A stretch of DNA of 64,000 bases from Alphaproteobacteria bacterium (GCA_030428565.1 JAUIDR010000012.1:1-64000); one strand, 5' to 3'. Positions 38,000 to 47,463 are shown, counted from the first letter of the stretch. Made by a program: numbers and translations. The notes: generated by a model not told the origin, from the letters alone.

Positions 38000-38566
38000 T
38001 TAGCGTTGGATGCTTTCACCCTCATAGGTTCCATAAATAGAGCGGGTTTCGATCCAGCCGGTAACGCGATCGACTTCGATTTGGCACCAGGACGGGTTGC
38101 ACTGGCGCACACGGCCATAAACGCCTTGCGCTAGGAAGGCGCGCACCGGCGCGGCCGCGTCCGCCCTCTGGTATAAGGGCGTGCGCTCAATTTGAACCCG
38201 CACGTAGCGCTTGTTGGTCAGACGTGGGCGGAAGATCCAAAGCTCGCTGCCCTGCCAATCGCGAACCTTGCGATAGCTTTCGTATTCGTCGATGACCTCA
38301 ACCGGCATGTGTTTGGCGGTGTAAACATAATCAATCGGATAAGAGCGCCCCGGCCCCACCCGGCCGTAAGCCAAATCATCAGCCAGCGAGACAAAGCGCG
38401 GCAGCGCCAACTTGGTCACGGCCCCGATTTGAAATTTAGGTAAAGGGCGCGGCGCCGCCTGGCTTGCTTGCAGGCTGAAGCCTATCGCCATGACGACCCC
38501 AACAGCTAAGCCAGTCAGCCAGCGCCCCCAAGTGAGGCCCAAAGATTTATGAATTCCAGCGGTCAT
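38000..38566 (-). CDS. SH3-domain secreted/periplasmic protein
   Basis: A 188-aa protein with an N-terminal signal or anchor helix (WLTGLAVGVVMAIGFSLQASQA, cleavage near AAPRP). Two bacterial SH3-like modules follow: RFVSLADDLAYGRVGPGRSYPIDYVYTAKHMPVEVIDEYESYRKVRD, then TPLYQRADAAAPVRAFLAQGVYGRVRQCNPSWCQIEVDRVTGWI. The R-x-GPG-x-x-YPI-x-W/Y pattern is typical of alphaproteobacterial SH3 proteins of the envelope. It is divergent from the D-isomer dehydrogenase gene, a pairing common in this class. Peptidoglycan or protein binding is likely. Confidence 0.9.
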   Translation of the reverse strand: MTAGIHKSLGLTWGRWLTGLAVGVVMAIGFSLQASQAAPRPLPKFQIGAVTKLALPRFVSLADDLAYGRVGPGRSYPIDYVYTAKHMPVEVIDEYESYRKVRDWQGSELWIFRPRLTNKRYVRVQIERTPLYQRADAAAPVRAFLAQGVYGRVRQCNPSWCQIEVDRVTGWIETRSIYGTYEGESIQR

Positions 38567-39028
38567 ATCGGCAAAAACCCAGCGAATAAAATATGCTTTG
38601 TCACTATAGTATATAGAGCGTCCCCCAAAACGCGGCGGTCGAAGCCCTGCTTGTCGGTCGGCAGAGCCAAGCCATATCCCAGTGCATAACGACCTTAATT
38701 GTCGGCGGACCGGGGCCTGTCGCCTGGCGGGCTTACTCTTACCATCAATCAGCGAAAACTAGCCTGCGACTGGTGCGCGAAGGTGGAGCCATCGTGTCAT
38801 TTTGGCGATTAGCGTGTCGCGATCGTGGCGTCTTGGGCGCGACTTGTCCCCAGCGCGAGGGGCTCTGCGTACGGCGCACTTGTCCCTAAGCTGCGTTGCG
38901 CAGTAGACGCGCATGCCTGCCTTTGCTACCAGAATTCTTTCTAACAAGAATCAAACGATCCAGCGGACGCGCGTGCCCCCCGTCACCGGGCCAAGGCTGC
39001 CTGTCAGCAAAAACCATAGGAGCCATGC
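38567..39028. other. Intergenic between divergent SH3 gene and 2-hydroxyacid dehydrogenase
   Basis: These 462 bases hold the divergent promoters. Near 38605-38630 lies an AT-rich TATAGTATATAG segment suitable for promoter elements on either strand. The ribosome site for the dehydrogenase (TAGGAG) is at the right end. No gene, operator or RNA structure was recognised in the GC-rich middle. Confidence 0.5.
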
Positions 39029-40012
39029 ATGAGTGGTGAAAAGCTTTCTGTTTTTGTGACACGCAAACTGCCGTCCGCGATCCAAACCCGCATGACCGAG
39101 CTTTTCCGCACCACTTTGAACAGCTCTGACACACCGCGCACGCGCGAGGAGCTAGTCGAAGCGGTCCAAAATTGCGATGTCCTGGTGCCCACCGTTACCG
39201 ACGCCATCGACGCGGACCTGATCGCACAAGCGGGCCCCCGCCTAAAAATGATCGCCAACTTCGGCGTCGGCGTCGATCACATCGATTTAACGGCAGCCCG
39301 CGCGAAGAAAATCGTCGTCACCAACACGCCCGACGTGCTGACCGAAGACACCGCTGATATCACCATGGCGCTGCTGCTATCCGTAGCGCGTCGGTTTGCC
39401 GAAGGCGAGCGCCGGGTGCGCTCGGGCGGATGGCAGGGCTGGTCGCCGACCGCCATGCTGGGCCACCGCGTTTGGGGTAAGCGCTTGGGCATCATAGGCA
39501 TGGGCCGTATTGGCCAAGCTGTGGCGCGCCGCGCCAACGGCTTTGGCATCGCTGTGCATTACCACAACCGCGCACCGGTTGCTGAATCCATCGAAAACGA
39601 GCTGCAGGCCTCATATTGGGCGAACCTGGACGACATGCTCTCTCACATGGACATCATCTCGCTGAACGCACCCGCGACACAAGAGACCCACTACATAATG
39701 AATCGCGAGCGTCTGGCCAAGCTGCAACCGCACGCCATTATCATCAACACCGCCCGTGGCGATCTGATCGATGAAGAAGCGCTGGCCGATGCCCTGATTG
39801 ACGGCAAGATCGCGGGCGCTGGCCTGGACGTCTACGAGCACGAGCCACGCGTCACACCGCGCTTACTAGAGCTGAACAACGTGGTCTTGCTGCCCCACCT
39901 GGGCTCGGCGACCTTCGAAGGCCGGGTCGAGATGGGCGAGCGTGTCATTATCAACATTCGTTCGTTTGCTGACGGCCACGCACCGCGCGACCGGGTGGTG
40001 GGCTCTTTCTAG
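39029..40012 (+). CDS. D-2-hydroxyacid dehydrogenase (glyoxylate/hydroxypyruvate reductase type)
   Basis: A 327-aa NAD(P)H-dependent dehydrogenase. The Rossmann motif is LGIIGMGRIGQAVA near residue 155. The catalytic triad is visible: Arg in NTARGDLID, Glu in VYEHEP and His in LPHLGSAT. FGVGVDHIDLTAA is the usual substrate-side motif. AGGAG is seven bases before the ATG. It most resembles D-glycerate dehydrogenases that reduce hydroxypyruvate or glyoxylate, which would fit the isocitrate lyase elsewhere in the window. Substrate cannot be fixed by sequence alone. Confidence 0.93.
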   Translation: MSGEKLSVFVTRKLPSAIQTRMTELFRTTLNSSDTPRTREELVEAVQNCDVLVPTVTDAIDADLIAQAGPRLKMIANFGVGVDHIDLTAARAKKIVVTNTPDVLTEDTADITMALLLSVARRFAEGERRVRSGGWQGWSPTAMLGHRVWGKRLGIIGMGRIGQAVARRANGFGIAVHYHNRAPVAESIENELQASYWANLDDMLSHMDIISLNAPATQETHYIMNRERLAKLQPHAIIINTARGDLIDEEALADALIDGKIAGAGLDVYEHEPRVTPRLLELNNVVLLPHLGSATFEGRVEMGERVIINIRSFADGHAPRDRVVGSF

Positions 40013-40131
40013 CCACGTTAGGGCTCGGCGGCGGCCCGGTACAGCTTTCATACGGCCGAGCCGCTCGCATCGAACCTTCTTACCGCGTATGAACCAAGCC
40101 TGACCTGCCAACTGGACACCCAAACGACTTC

Positions 40132-41250
40132 ATGCGCATCGTTCACTACACTTCAGCCCATCCTTGGAGCTCAAGCCGCATCTTCTATAAGATGTGCGTT
40201 CACACCGCGGCGTTGGGGCACGAGGTGGCTTTGGTCGCCATGGATCCCGAGGCCAACGAACACCGTAGCTTTCAGCAGGATGGCGTAACCGTCTACCTGC
40301 GCGCAGGCATGGGCCGAAAAGGACGCCTAAACCGCGCCACACGTTTTGCGCGCGAAGTCACCCGCTTTGCGGCTAGCCTTAAGCCCGACATTCTGCAATT
40401 CCACGATCCAGAGCTGATCCCCTTTACCGCGACCGATTTGCCCTGGCGGGTGCCGCTAATTTTTGATGCACACGAAGATTTCGTCGCCCAGCTCGACGGC
40501 AAGGATTGGGTGCGCGGCGGCATCAAGCGACAAGGCTTGCGGTTGGCGCTGAAAGCCATGCGCGCCTTCATCAATTGGCGAGCAACCCACATAATCGCGG
40601 CGACAGATGGCGTGCGCGCGGCCTATGACGCCGCTAAAAGCAGTACGATACGCAACCTGCCGATCCTAAAAGAATTCGAGACAGCTGACCGCCTCCCCTT
40701 GCCCCAACGTGCCAAAGATGCCTGCTATATTGGCGGCCTGTCGCGGGCGCGCGGCATCGTGGAGCTGGTAGAAGCCGCAGGCAAGAGCCGCGAACTCAAC
40801 CGCCTGTGGTTGGCGGGCAAGTTCGAGACCAAAGCCCTGCAACAAGAGGTCGAGGCCCTGCCCGGCTGGGCCAAGGTCAGCTATCTTGGTTATATTGACC
40901 GTCAAAAGATCGTCGAGGTCTTGGAACAGGTGCGCGCGGGCATGGTGACACTGCATGCGCTGCCCAACCATGTACACGCCATCCCCATCAAAATGCTGGA
41001 GTACTTGGGCGCAGGAGTGCCCAGCGTCACCTCCGACATTCCCTATTGGCGCGAATTTGTCGATGACGGCCAGACCGGCCTGTTCGTTGACCCGCAAGAC
41101 CCGCAGCAAATCGCCGAGGCCATGGATGCCTGCTTGAGCAATCAAGGCGCGCTGGCTTTCGAGCAATCTATGACGCCGGATGTGCGGCGTCGTTACGCTT
41201 GGGAAGAAGAAAATCTGCGGCTAGAAGAGGTCTACAAAAGGAGCTGCTAG
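40132..41250 (+). CDS. GT4-type glycosyltransferase
   Basis: A 372-aa GT-B glycosyltransferase. The N-terminal acceptor domain starts MRIVHYTSAHPWSSSRIFYKM, and LKPDILQFHDPELIP is a typical donor-side contact. The C-terminal part has KMLEYLGAGVPSVTSDIPYWREFVDDGQTGLFVDP, including the E-x7-E-like region of GT4 enzymes. No membrane anchor is present. It is the first gene of a tight plus-strand run that ends with a polysaccharide flippase, so a role in lipid-linked surface glycan assembly is likely. The stop is one base before the next start codon. Confidence 0.88.
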   Translation: MRIVHYTSAHPWSSSRIFYKMCVHTAALGHEVALVAMDPEANEHRSFQQDGVTVYLRAGMGRKGRLNRATRFAREVTRFAASLKPDILQFHDPELIPFTATDLPWRVPLIFDAHEDFVAQLDGKDWVRGGIKRQGLRLALKAMRAFINWRATHIIAATDGVRAAYDAAKSSTIRNLPILKEFETADRLPLPQRAKDACYIGGLSRARGIVELVEAAGKSRELNRLWLAGKFETKALQQEVEALPGWAKVSYLGYIDRQKIVEVLEQVRAGMVTLHALPNHVHAIPIKMLEYLGAGVPSVTSDIPYWREFVDDGQTGLFVDPQDPQQIAEAMDACLSNQGALAFEQSMTPDVRRRYAWEEENLRLEEVYKRSC

Positions 41251-41251
41251 C

Positions 41252-41947
41252 ATGGACCAAACCCAAGCTGATTCGCACATTGATCCCAGCGCTGATATTG
41301 ATCCCAGCGCTGTTGTCCACCCTAGCGCTAAGATCGGTCCCGGCACCTTCATCGGCGCCAAGGCCGTCATAGGCGCGAACGTTCAGATCGGCGCGGGTTG
41401 TAAAATCCAAGCGGGCAGCATTATCGGCGCCGCCCCCTTTGTTACGCCGCCGCCCGAAACACTCTTTCCTGTCATTATCGAAGACGGCGCAGAAATCGGT
41501 AGCCTGTGCAGCGTCCAATTTGGGGCCAAGGGCCCGACCCGCATTGGCGCTGGCAGCCGCATCAACCACCACTGCGCGATTGGCCACGACGTTGACATGG
41601 GCGCAGGCGTGCAAGTCGGCCTCATGACCACCATTTCGGGCCATTCAGAGATTGGTGAGCGCGCGCGCATCGGGCCCGGCTGCAATCTGACCAACCGCTC
41701 GGTCATCGGCCATGACGCCATCGTTGGCATCGGCAGCTTGGTGCTGCACCCGGTCGACGGCGGCACGACCGTCATGGGGCGCCCGGCTGAGCTACGTGAT
41801 CGCCAAGTTGCTGCCTCACGCCGCCTACGCGAACTGCTCGACATGGAGCGCCCAAGCCGCCGCGTCACCGGCCACGGCAACCGCCTGGCGCAGCGCCTGC
41901 CGCCAAGCGTCAAATTGTTTTTAAAGCGCTTGCTTGGTAAGGTTTAG
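41252..41947 (+). CDS. Left-handed beta-helix (LpxA-like) acyltransferase
   Basis: A 231-aa hexapeptide-repeat protein: repeated [IVL]-G-x-x-x-x turns from IDPSADIDPSAVVHPSAKIG through FIGAKAVIGANVQIGAGC, then GPGCNLTNRSVIGHDAIVGIGS. The organisation resembles LpxA or sugar O-/N-acyltransferases. The conserved His of the family may be in INHHCAIGHDV. AGGAG precedes the ATG. The first coils are encoded by two near-identical 18-bp repeats (41279-41314), so the extra DPSA-type coil looks recently duplicated. It probably acylates a nucleotide sugar or glycan intermediate made by this locus. The donor is unknown. Confidence 0.85.
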   Translation: MDQTQADSHIDPSADIDPSAVVHPSAKIGPGTFIGAKAVIGANVQIGAGCKIQAGSIIGAAPFVTPPPETLFPVIIEDGAEIGSLCSVQFGAKGPTRIGAGSRINHHCAIGHDVDMGAGVQVGLMTTISGHSEIGERARIGPGCNLTNRSVIGHDAIVGIGSLVLHPVDGGTTVMGRPAELRDRQVAASRRLRELLDMERPSRRVTGHGNRLAQRLPPSVKLFLKRLLGKV

Positions 41948-42089
41948 CGCCGCCCGCCCTTACACTCTAAAGAGCGAAGACGAAACAACGACTACGAGCA
42001 GGACACGCAAGTCCCGCCGCCCCCCTGCCAGGTCGCGCTTGTCGCCCTGCGCACCTCGACCATCCCGTCTCATGAATAAGGTTTGGACC

Positions 42090-43556
42090 ATGACCAGCAC
42101 ACTCGCTTCCACCCCGGCCCCTACGACTTCTCGCGCTCAAAGCGCCCTGGCCCCGGCAGCTGAAGCCATGCCCGAAATCGACGCGATGGTCGCGCGCGCG
42201 CGCGCCGCCATGGATGAAATCCAAGACTACAGCCAAGAGCAAATCGATGCCCTGGTCAAAGCCCTGGCTTGGGCCATTTATCGCGATGACCACGCTCGTG
42301 AGCTGGCGGAAATGGCCGTCGAGGACACCAAGCTTGGCAACGTTCCTGACAAGATCACCAAGAATAAGCGCAAGACCTATGGCACGCTCTGCGATCTCAT
42401 GCAGGTACAGACCCGAGGTCTGTGCGACAGCGATCCCGAGCGCGGGCTCTACACCTACCTTAAACCCGTTGGCGTCGTCGGCAGCATCACGCCGTCGACC
42501 AACCCAGCAGCCACGCCCGCGAACCAAGCGTTGATGGCGGTCAAAGGCGGCAATGCGATTATCATTTCGCCCTCACCCGCAGCCGCACGTACCGCTCTGA
42601 AGCTCAAGGAATACTTTGACGAGGCGTTGAAGGCTCAAGGCGCGCCGACCGATTTGTTCCAAGTCTTGGAGCCGCCGATTTCGTTTGCCAAGGCTTCTTA
42701 TCTGTCCAAGGCCGTCGATCTGATTTTGGTCACGGGCGATCAGGTCAATGTGCGCCGCGGCTATCAAAGCGGCACGCCTTGCATCGGCGTCGGCAAGGGC
42801 AATGTGCCGGTCATCGTTGAGAGCAGCGCCGATCCCAAAGACGCAGCCCAGAAGGTCTTGCTCTCCAAGACCTTCGACAACGCTACCTCTTGTTCATCTG
42901 AAAATTCTTTGATCGTCTTAGATGATGTCTATGACGCCACGCTGGCGGCTCTGCAGGAAGTCGGCGGCTACCTGGCCAACGGCGAACAAGCGGCCAAAAT
43001 CCAAGAAACCTTGTTCCAGAGCGGCAAAATCAACCGCCACGCGGTCGGCAAGCCGCTCAGCCACTTGGACGAGCTGTTCGGGCTGGACGGCGTCACCGAC
43101 GGCAAGCGCTTCATCATCATTGAAGACGAGGGCATCGGCGCGGGCCATCCGCTTTCCGGCGAAAAGCTGTCTTTGGTGCTGACGGTCTATCGCGCCAAGA
43201 GCTTCGACGAAGCCATCGATAAAGCCGATGCTGTCTTGCGCTACGAAGGCATCGGTCACTCGGTCGGCATTCACACCGCTAAGGACGAGCTGGCGCACAA
43301 ACTGGCGGCTCGAATCCCGGTGGCGCGAGTCCTAGTCAATCAGGCGCATACCTTCGGCAACGGCGGCGGCATGAACAACGCCCTGGCTTTTACCTTATCG
43401 ATGGGCTGTGGCACCTGGGCAGGCAATTCGATCAGTGAAAACATGTCGATCAAGAACTTCGTCAACAAGACAGTATTGGTGAAGACCTTCGATAAGGTCA
43501 TACCAGAGCGCGCCGACATGTTTGCAGACCTCTATGACCCAAGCCTCGACGCCTAA
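42090..43556 (+). CDS. Acylating-type aldehyde dehydrogenase (SauS/EutE-like)
   Basis: The start MTSTLASTPAPTT at 42090 has AAGG eight bases upstream; the 41934 frame begins inside the previous gene with no ribosome site. The 488-aa protein belongs to the CoA-acylating branch of the ALDH superfamily. It has the cofactor region GVVGSITPSTNPAATPANQALMAVKGGNAIIISPSP and the catalytic Cys in FDNATSCSSENSLIV. The C-terminal NQAHTFGNGGGMNNALAFTLSMGCGTW is also typical. The closest known functions are sulfoacetaldehyde or acetaldehyde dehydrogenases that form acyl-CoA. Finding one inside a glycan locus is odd; it might supply an acyl-CoA to the adjacent acyltransferase. Confidence 0.85.
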   Translation: MTSTLASTPAPTTSRAQSALAPAAEAMPEIDAMVARARAAMDEIQDYSQEQIDALVKALAWAIYRDDHARELAEMAVEDTKLGNVPDKITKNKRKTYGTLCDLMQVQTRGLCDSDPERGLYTYLKPVGVVGSITPSTNPAATPANQALMAVKGGNAIIISPSPAAARTALKLKEYFDEALKAQGAPTDLFQVLEPPISFAKASYLSKAVDLILVTGDQVNVRRGYQSGTPCIGVGKGNVPVIVESSADPKDAAQKVLLSKTFDNATSCSSENSLIVLDDVYDATLAALQEVGGYLANGEQAAKIQETLFQSGKINRHAVGKPLSHLDELFGLDGVTDGKRFIIIEDEGIGAGHPLSGEKLSLVLTVYRAKSFDEAIDKADAVLRYEGIGHSVGIHTAKDELAHKLAARIPVARVLVNQAHTFGNGGGMNNALAFTLSMGCGTWAGNSISENMSIKNFVNKTVLVKTFDKVIPERADMFADLYDPSLDA

Positions 43557-44880
43557 CGCCACGCCAGCAGAGGCAGACTGCCAGCGCGTTTGGTCCGGTT
43601 CACTCGTCATCGGCGGCGACAAGCCCTTGCCGCTGGCAGGCTATGCTGCGCGGCGCGGCTTTGGCGAAGCCTGTGATAATTGCCTCGAGGCCAATTGGCT
43701 CGCCCTTGAGGCGGTGCCCAAACGCCTAGTTCTCATCTTGGCGATTGATGCGCTCTTTTCGTCGGCAACCTTCGAGAGCGATATCGCACAGGCGTTCAGC
43801 GCTGCGGGATTGGCGCTCGAAGGGCTCTGGGTGGTGGCCTCACACAGCCATTTTGCCCCCCAGCTCGCGCCCGAATTCCCCGGATTGGGAGCCTGCGAGC
43901 GCGGCCACATTCGCCGCACGGCTCAAGCCATTGTCGGGGCCATCGTGGCAGCGCGCCAAGATCGACCCGCGCGCGCGCTCACCCGTATCGACGCAGGTCA
44001 AAGCGAGGCAGGCGGCGCTGTCTACCGACGTAAAAAGGGTCTGCGCCTTTCCCGCCAAGCACCGCATCTATCCATCACCACTGCGCTGTTGCCCAATCCA
44101 GCCGTGAACATCCCGCGCGCTCTAAGGCTCTGGTGCCTACGCGCCGATGACGACAGCCCGCTAGCGGTCATTGCGCATTGGCCCTGTCACGCCGTCGCCG
44201 CTAATCCGGTCAACCGCATGTCTGCGGCGCATGTCGGCACGGTTCGCGAGACTTTGCGTCAAAGTCTGAGCGCCGATCTGCCGGTCATTTGGCTGCCGGG
44301 CTGTTCGGGCGATATACGCCCCTATTTTCCGGCCTCCTGGTGGTCGCGCTTCACGCCCTCTGCTACGCCCTTGCAAGCGGGCTTTGGCCCCAGCACGCCA
44401 GCAGCTATCGCCAAATTCCACCAAGGTCTAGAAGCCGCCACCCACAAGGCGCTTGCCGACCTTAGCCCTTTGCCGAACGCAAGACAGGACGCGACTTCGC
44501 TAGCGCTTGGCTATGGCGAACGTCAGCGCGATTTGCTGCCCGATACACAGCTCTGCGCTCGGCAAGTCACGCTGGGGCCGCTGCGCCTACTTGGCCTCAA
44601 TGCGGAACCTTCCTTCGCTTGGAGCCAACACCTGGGCTTTAGAGACCAAGCCCGCGATGTTGCGGTCACCGGCTACGTCGGCCCGGTGCTGGGCTATTTA
44701 CCGACCCCCGAACAGGTGCCGCACGGCGGCTATGAGGTCGAGGGCTTCCGCCATGCTTTTGGCTTTGCAGGCGACTGGCGTGAGGCCAGCGATTTGGGCG
44801 AAACCGTTCGCGCTACCGTGGCAAGCCTAGCAAGCCTCCGACCCAGTGCAGCCAGTCAAGCAGAGCCAGATTCGCCATGA
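43534..44880 (+). CDS. Neutral/alkaline ceramidase-like hydrolase
   Basis: A 448-aa protein (ATG 43534; a TTG at 43522 would add four residues) overlapping the dehydrogenase end by about 22 bases. It contains the zinc-site pattern of neutral ceramidases in reduced form: ASHSHFAPQ, HWPCHAVAANP, LPGCSGDIRPYFP and the late GYLPTPEQVPHGGYEVEG. No signal peptide is apparent, unlike secreted bacterial ceramidases, and the length is shorter than the usual 600-700 because the C-terminal domain is missing. It may cleave an amide bond in a lipid or acylated sugar within this locus. The assignment rests on motifs; a broader amidase function is possible. Confidence 0.68.
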   Translation: MTQASTPNATPAEADCQRVWSGSLVIGGDKPLPLAGYAARRGFGEACDNCLEANWLALEAVPKRLVLILAIDALFSSATFESDIAQAFSAAGLALEGLWVVASHSHFAPQLAPEFPGLGACERGHIRRTAQAIVGAIVAARQDRPARALTRIDAGQSEAGGAVYRRKKGLRLSRQAPHLSITTALLPNPAVNIPRALRLWCLRADDDSPLAVIAHWPCHAVAANPVNRMSAAHVGTVRETLRQSLSADLPVIWLPGCSGDIRPYFPASWWSRFTPSATPLQAGFGPSTPAAIAKFHQGLEAATHKALADLSPLPNARQDATSLALGYGERQRDLLPDTQLCARQVTLGPLRLLGLNAEPSFAWSQHLGFRDQARDVAVTGYVGPVLGYLPTPEQVPHGGYEVEGFRHAFGFAGDWREASDLGETVRATVASLASLRPSAASQAEPDSP

Positions 44881-46196
44881 TCTTGTCGCGCCTGAAGTCA
44901 GTCGCCCAATCGCGCTTTCTCAAAAGCATGAGCGCGGTGGCACTGGGCACGCTTGTCGCGCAAGTCATCGCGGTTGCCTCCTTGCCGTTGCTCGCGGCCC
45001 TTTTCCCTCCCGAAGCCATGGGCGCGTTTTCGTCTGTGCTGGCGTTGGCTAGCCTGGTCGTGACCTTTGGCTCGCTACGCGTCGAAGTCCTGGTACCGCT
45101 GGTCGCCTGGCCCAAGCAGGCCATGCGATTTGCGCAAATGGCGCTGTTGGGGCCGCTGTTGGTGGTGCTTTTCATCGCCCTTTTTGGCTGGATCTTGCCG
45201 CTTGGCAGTCTGACCTTCAAAAATTCTGAACTATCGCTACAGCACTTGGCTTTAGCTTTGCCACTGCCGGTCATTGGCATTGCGGCTATGACCACTTTCC
45301 GGGGCTTGGCGGTGCGAAATGCACGCTTTCGCGCCATAGGAAACGCGCAAATCCTGCGCTCCGTCGTGGCGCTGGCTATCTCGCTCGCCCTGGGCCTAGC
45401 GGGCTTCATCGAGCTGGGCCTGGGCCTGCTCATTGGTCAGGCGCTGGCGGACATGTCCTTTGCGCTCTGGGTCTGGTTCCGCTTGCCGCGCCGCTTTCGC
45501 GCGCGCTTGTTGCGCCCTAATTTTGGCCAGTGGCGCGCCGCGCTCCGCGATGAATGGCGTACCGTCACGACGCTTAGCGTGACGCAGGTGATGGCCGTCC
45601 TTTATATGCGCTCGCCCGTTCTGGTCATTCTGGCCGCCTTTGGACCGATTGAGGCGGGGCTCTATGCGCTGGCTGTGCGCATTGCTCAAGCGCCATCAAC
45701 GTTGGTGGCCCAGGCTTTCGACGATGTTTTCCGCCATCGCGCTGCGCGCCTGGTGGCCAACGGTCAAGGCATTCGCCGCTTGATGCTGCGCGGGCTAGCC
45801 CTAACGCTGGCTGTGTCGGTGCTGCCCTTTTGCTTAGCCATCTTGGCCGTGCCCTGGCTGGTTGACTTGGTGTTTCCCGCAAGCTGGGCGGGCCTGGATT
45901 TTACCCTGATGGTCATCCTTGGCCTGTCGATCTTGGCCTTTAACAGCAAGGCCTTCGACAAGGTACCGATCCTGTTTCGCGCAAACCGCTTTATCTTTGC
46001 CTGGCACAGTGCGCGTGCGCTGCTGGAGCTGGGAGCCGCCATTTTGGCGCTGCAGGGCCTGATCGGCTATGAATCCTGGTTGATTGGCGTCGCACTGGGG
46101 CGCAGCCTGCTCTACGCTTTGCGGCTTGCTTTCGTGCTGTTCTTGGCACAGCGCAGCGGGGCTAACAGCCAGGTCGTCCCGAAGGGCAAGGCCTAG
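44877..46196 (+). CDS. Polysaccharide/oligosaccharide flippase (Wzx-like)
   Basis: A 439-aa integral membrane protein with about twelve hydrophobic segments. The start RFLKSMSAVALGTLVAQVIAVASLPLLAALFPPEAMGAFS is typical of Wzx/MurJ-fold flippases that move undecaprenyl-linked sugars across the inner membrane. It begins with an ATGA overlap on the previous stop codon, so translation is coupled. It is the last gene of the plus-strand run and converges with the ThiF-like gene, overlapping by four bases. No Wzy polymerase is in the window. Confidence 0.9.
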   Translation: MILSRLKSVAQSRFLKSMSAVALGTLVAQVIAVASLPLLAALFPPEAMGAFSSVLALASLVVTFGSLRVEVLVPLVAWPKQAMRFAQMALLGPLLVVLFIALFGWILPLGSLTFKNSELSLQHLALALPLPVIGIAAMTTFRGLAVRNARFRAIGNAQILRSVVALAISLALGLAGFIELGLGLLIGQALADMSFALWVWFRLPRRFRARLLRPNFGQWRAALRDEWRTVTTLSVTQVMAVLYMRSPVLVILAAFGPIEAGLYALAVRIAQAPSTLVAQAFDDVFRHRAARLVANGQGIRRLMLRGLALTLAVSVLPFCLAILAVPWLVDLVFPASWAGLDFTLMVILGLSILAFNSKAFDKVPILFRANRFIFAWHSARALLELGAAILALQGLIGYESWLIGVALGRSLLYALRLAFVLFLAQRSGANSQVVPKGKA

Positions 46197-46945
46197 ATCT
46201 GAAAAACGCGAACCCGCGCCGCCAGTAAATCCAGCATGAGCAAGCGGCCCGCCAAGCTCTGCCCCATGCCCAGCAGCTCCTTTATGGCTTCGCTGGCCAT
46301 CCAGGCTCCCAACAAGGGGCAGAGCGGCGCAAACACGCCGACCTCTGAACAGCTCTGGCCAGGTCTTGGGTTGGCCAGCTCGGGAAAGAAATCCAGCAAT
46401 CCCGGCTGTCCCGCCTCATAGGGCTTGAGCGTTGTCATTTGGCCCTGGCTTTGAAAAATCGCGCCGCTAACCAGCGGCAGCTCAAGCGCGGCAGCCGCTT
46501 CAGCAACCGCGATGCGCGTTGGCGCATTATCGCAACCATCTACGATCAGATCATGCCCCGCAAGTTGTCGTTGAGCCGCCTTTTGTGTCACCGCCTCTTG
46601 GCGCGCGACCAGGTCCACATCGGGATTAAGGACGGCTACGGCGCGCTGTATCGAATCGACCTTCGGCTGACCGATGCCCTCGCTGGTATGCAAGATCTGA
46701 CGTTGAAGGTTGGACAGCTCCACCACGTCGGGATCAAAGACCGTAATCTGGCCAACGCCCGCCGCCGCCAGGCTTTGGACCACCGCGCAGCCCAGCCCGC
46801 CGCCGCCGACCACCGCAATACGGCTCTGCAACAGGCAAATCTGTCCTTCTTCGTCGATCTCGGGCAGCACCAAGTGTCGTGCGTAGCGCTCAATCTGGGC
46901 GTCGCTCAATTCGATCCATGCGGCGGGAGTTGAGGGCTGGCTCAT
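46193..46945 (-). CDS. ThiF/MoeB/HesA-family E1-like adenylyltransferase
   Basis: A 250-aa enzyme that would adenylate the C-terminus of a sulfur-carrier protein (ThiS or MoaD type). The start [30 protein letters not shown] at 46945 overlaps the dut stop (ATGA). The core motif is [21 protein letters not shown] with [15 protein letters not shown] and [10 protein letters not shown]. The zinc CxxC pair of MoeB is not evident: only the Cys in [19 protein letters not shown] is present. Which carrier it serves is unclear. dut-moeB-type adjacency is common in Alphaproteobacteria. Confidence 0.92.
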   Translation of the reverse strand: MSQPSTPAAWIELSDAQIERYARHLVLPEIDEEGQICLLQSRIAVVGGGGLGCAVVQSLAAAGVGQITVFDPDVVELSNLQRQILHTSEGIGQPKVDSIQRAVAVLNPDVDLVARQEAVTQKAAQRQLAGHDLIVDGCDNAPTRIAVAEAAAALELPLVSGAIFQSQGQMTTLKPYEAGQPGLLDFFPELANPRPGQSCSEVGVFAPLCPLLGAWMASEAIKELLGMGQSLAGRLLMLDLLAARVRVFQI

Positions 46946-47412
46946 AGACCGGTTGACCCAAAGCCGCCCGCGCCGCGCTGAGTCTCGTCCAGCGATTCGA
47001 CGGTCTGCCAGGCAATTTGCAGAACTGGAGCAATGACCATCTGGGCGATGCGCATGCCGCGTTCGATTATCACCGCCTCCTGGCCCAGATTGATTAAGGG
47101 CACGCAAATTTCACCGCGATAATCACTATCGACGGTGCCTGGTGCGTTCAAAACGCTCAGCCCTTGACGCACCGCCAACCCTGAGCGCGGGCGGACCTGC
47201 GCTTCCAGCCCTTCGGGCAGTGCCATGGCAAAACCACATGGCACCAGCGCGCGCGCGCCGGGGGCCAGAGTCAATGGCTCGGCCACCGCCGCCATCAGGT
47301 CCATACCCGCTGATCCTGGCGTCTCGTACTTGGGTAGAGGCAGGTCGCGGCCATGCTGCAAAGGCATGAAGCCAACGCTGGGCGCTTTTGCGCCAGGGGT
47401 AAGATAGGTCAC
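46942..47412 (-). CDS. dut: dUTP diphosphatase
   Basis: Hydrolyses dUTP to dUMP, keeping uracil out of DNA. The 156 aa contain the five trimeric dUTPase motifs: AGMDLMAA (I), RPRSGLA (II), [17 protein letters not shown] (III), [13 protein letters not shown] (IV) and [10 protein letters not shown] (V). It lies 51 bases downstream of coaBC and overlaps the next gene by four bases. Confidence 0.98.
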   Translation of the reverse strand: MTYLTPGAKAPSVGFMPLQHGRDLPLPKYETPGSAGMDLMAAVAEPLTLAPGARALVPCGFAMALPEGLEAQVRPRSGLAVRQGLSVLNAPGTVDSDYRGEICVPLINLGQEAVIIERGMRIAQMVIAPVLQIAWQTVESLDETQRGAGGFGSTGL

Positions 47413-47463
47413 GAACGGAACTCCCTCAAACTCCGACCAAGCTCAGCAGACTTGGTGCAAATT

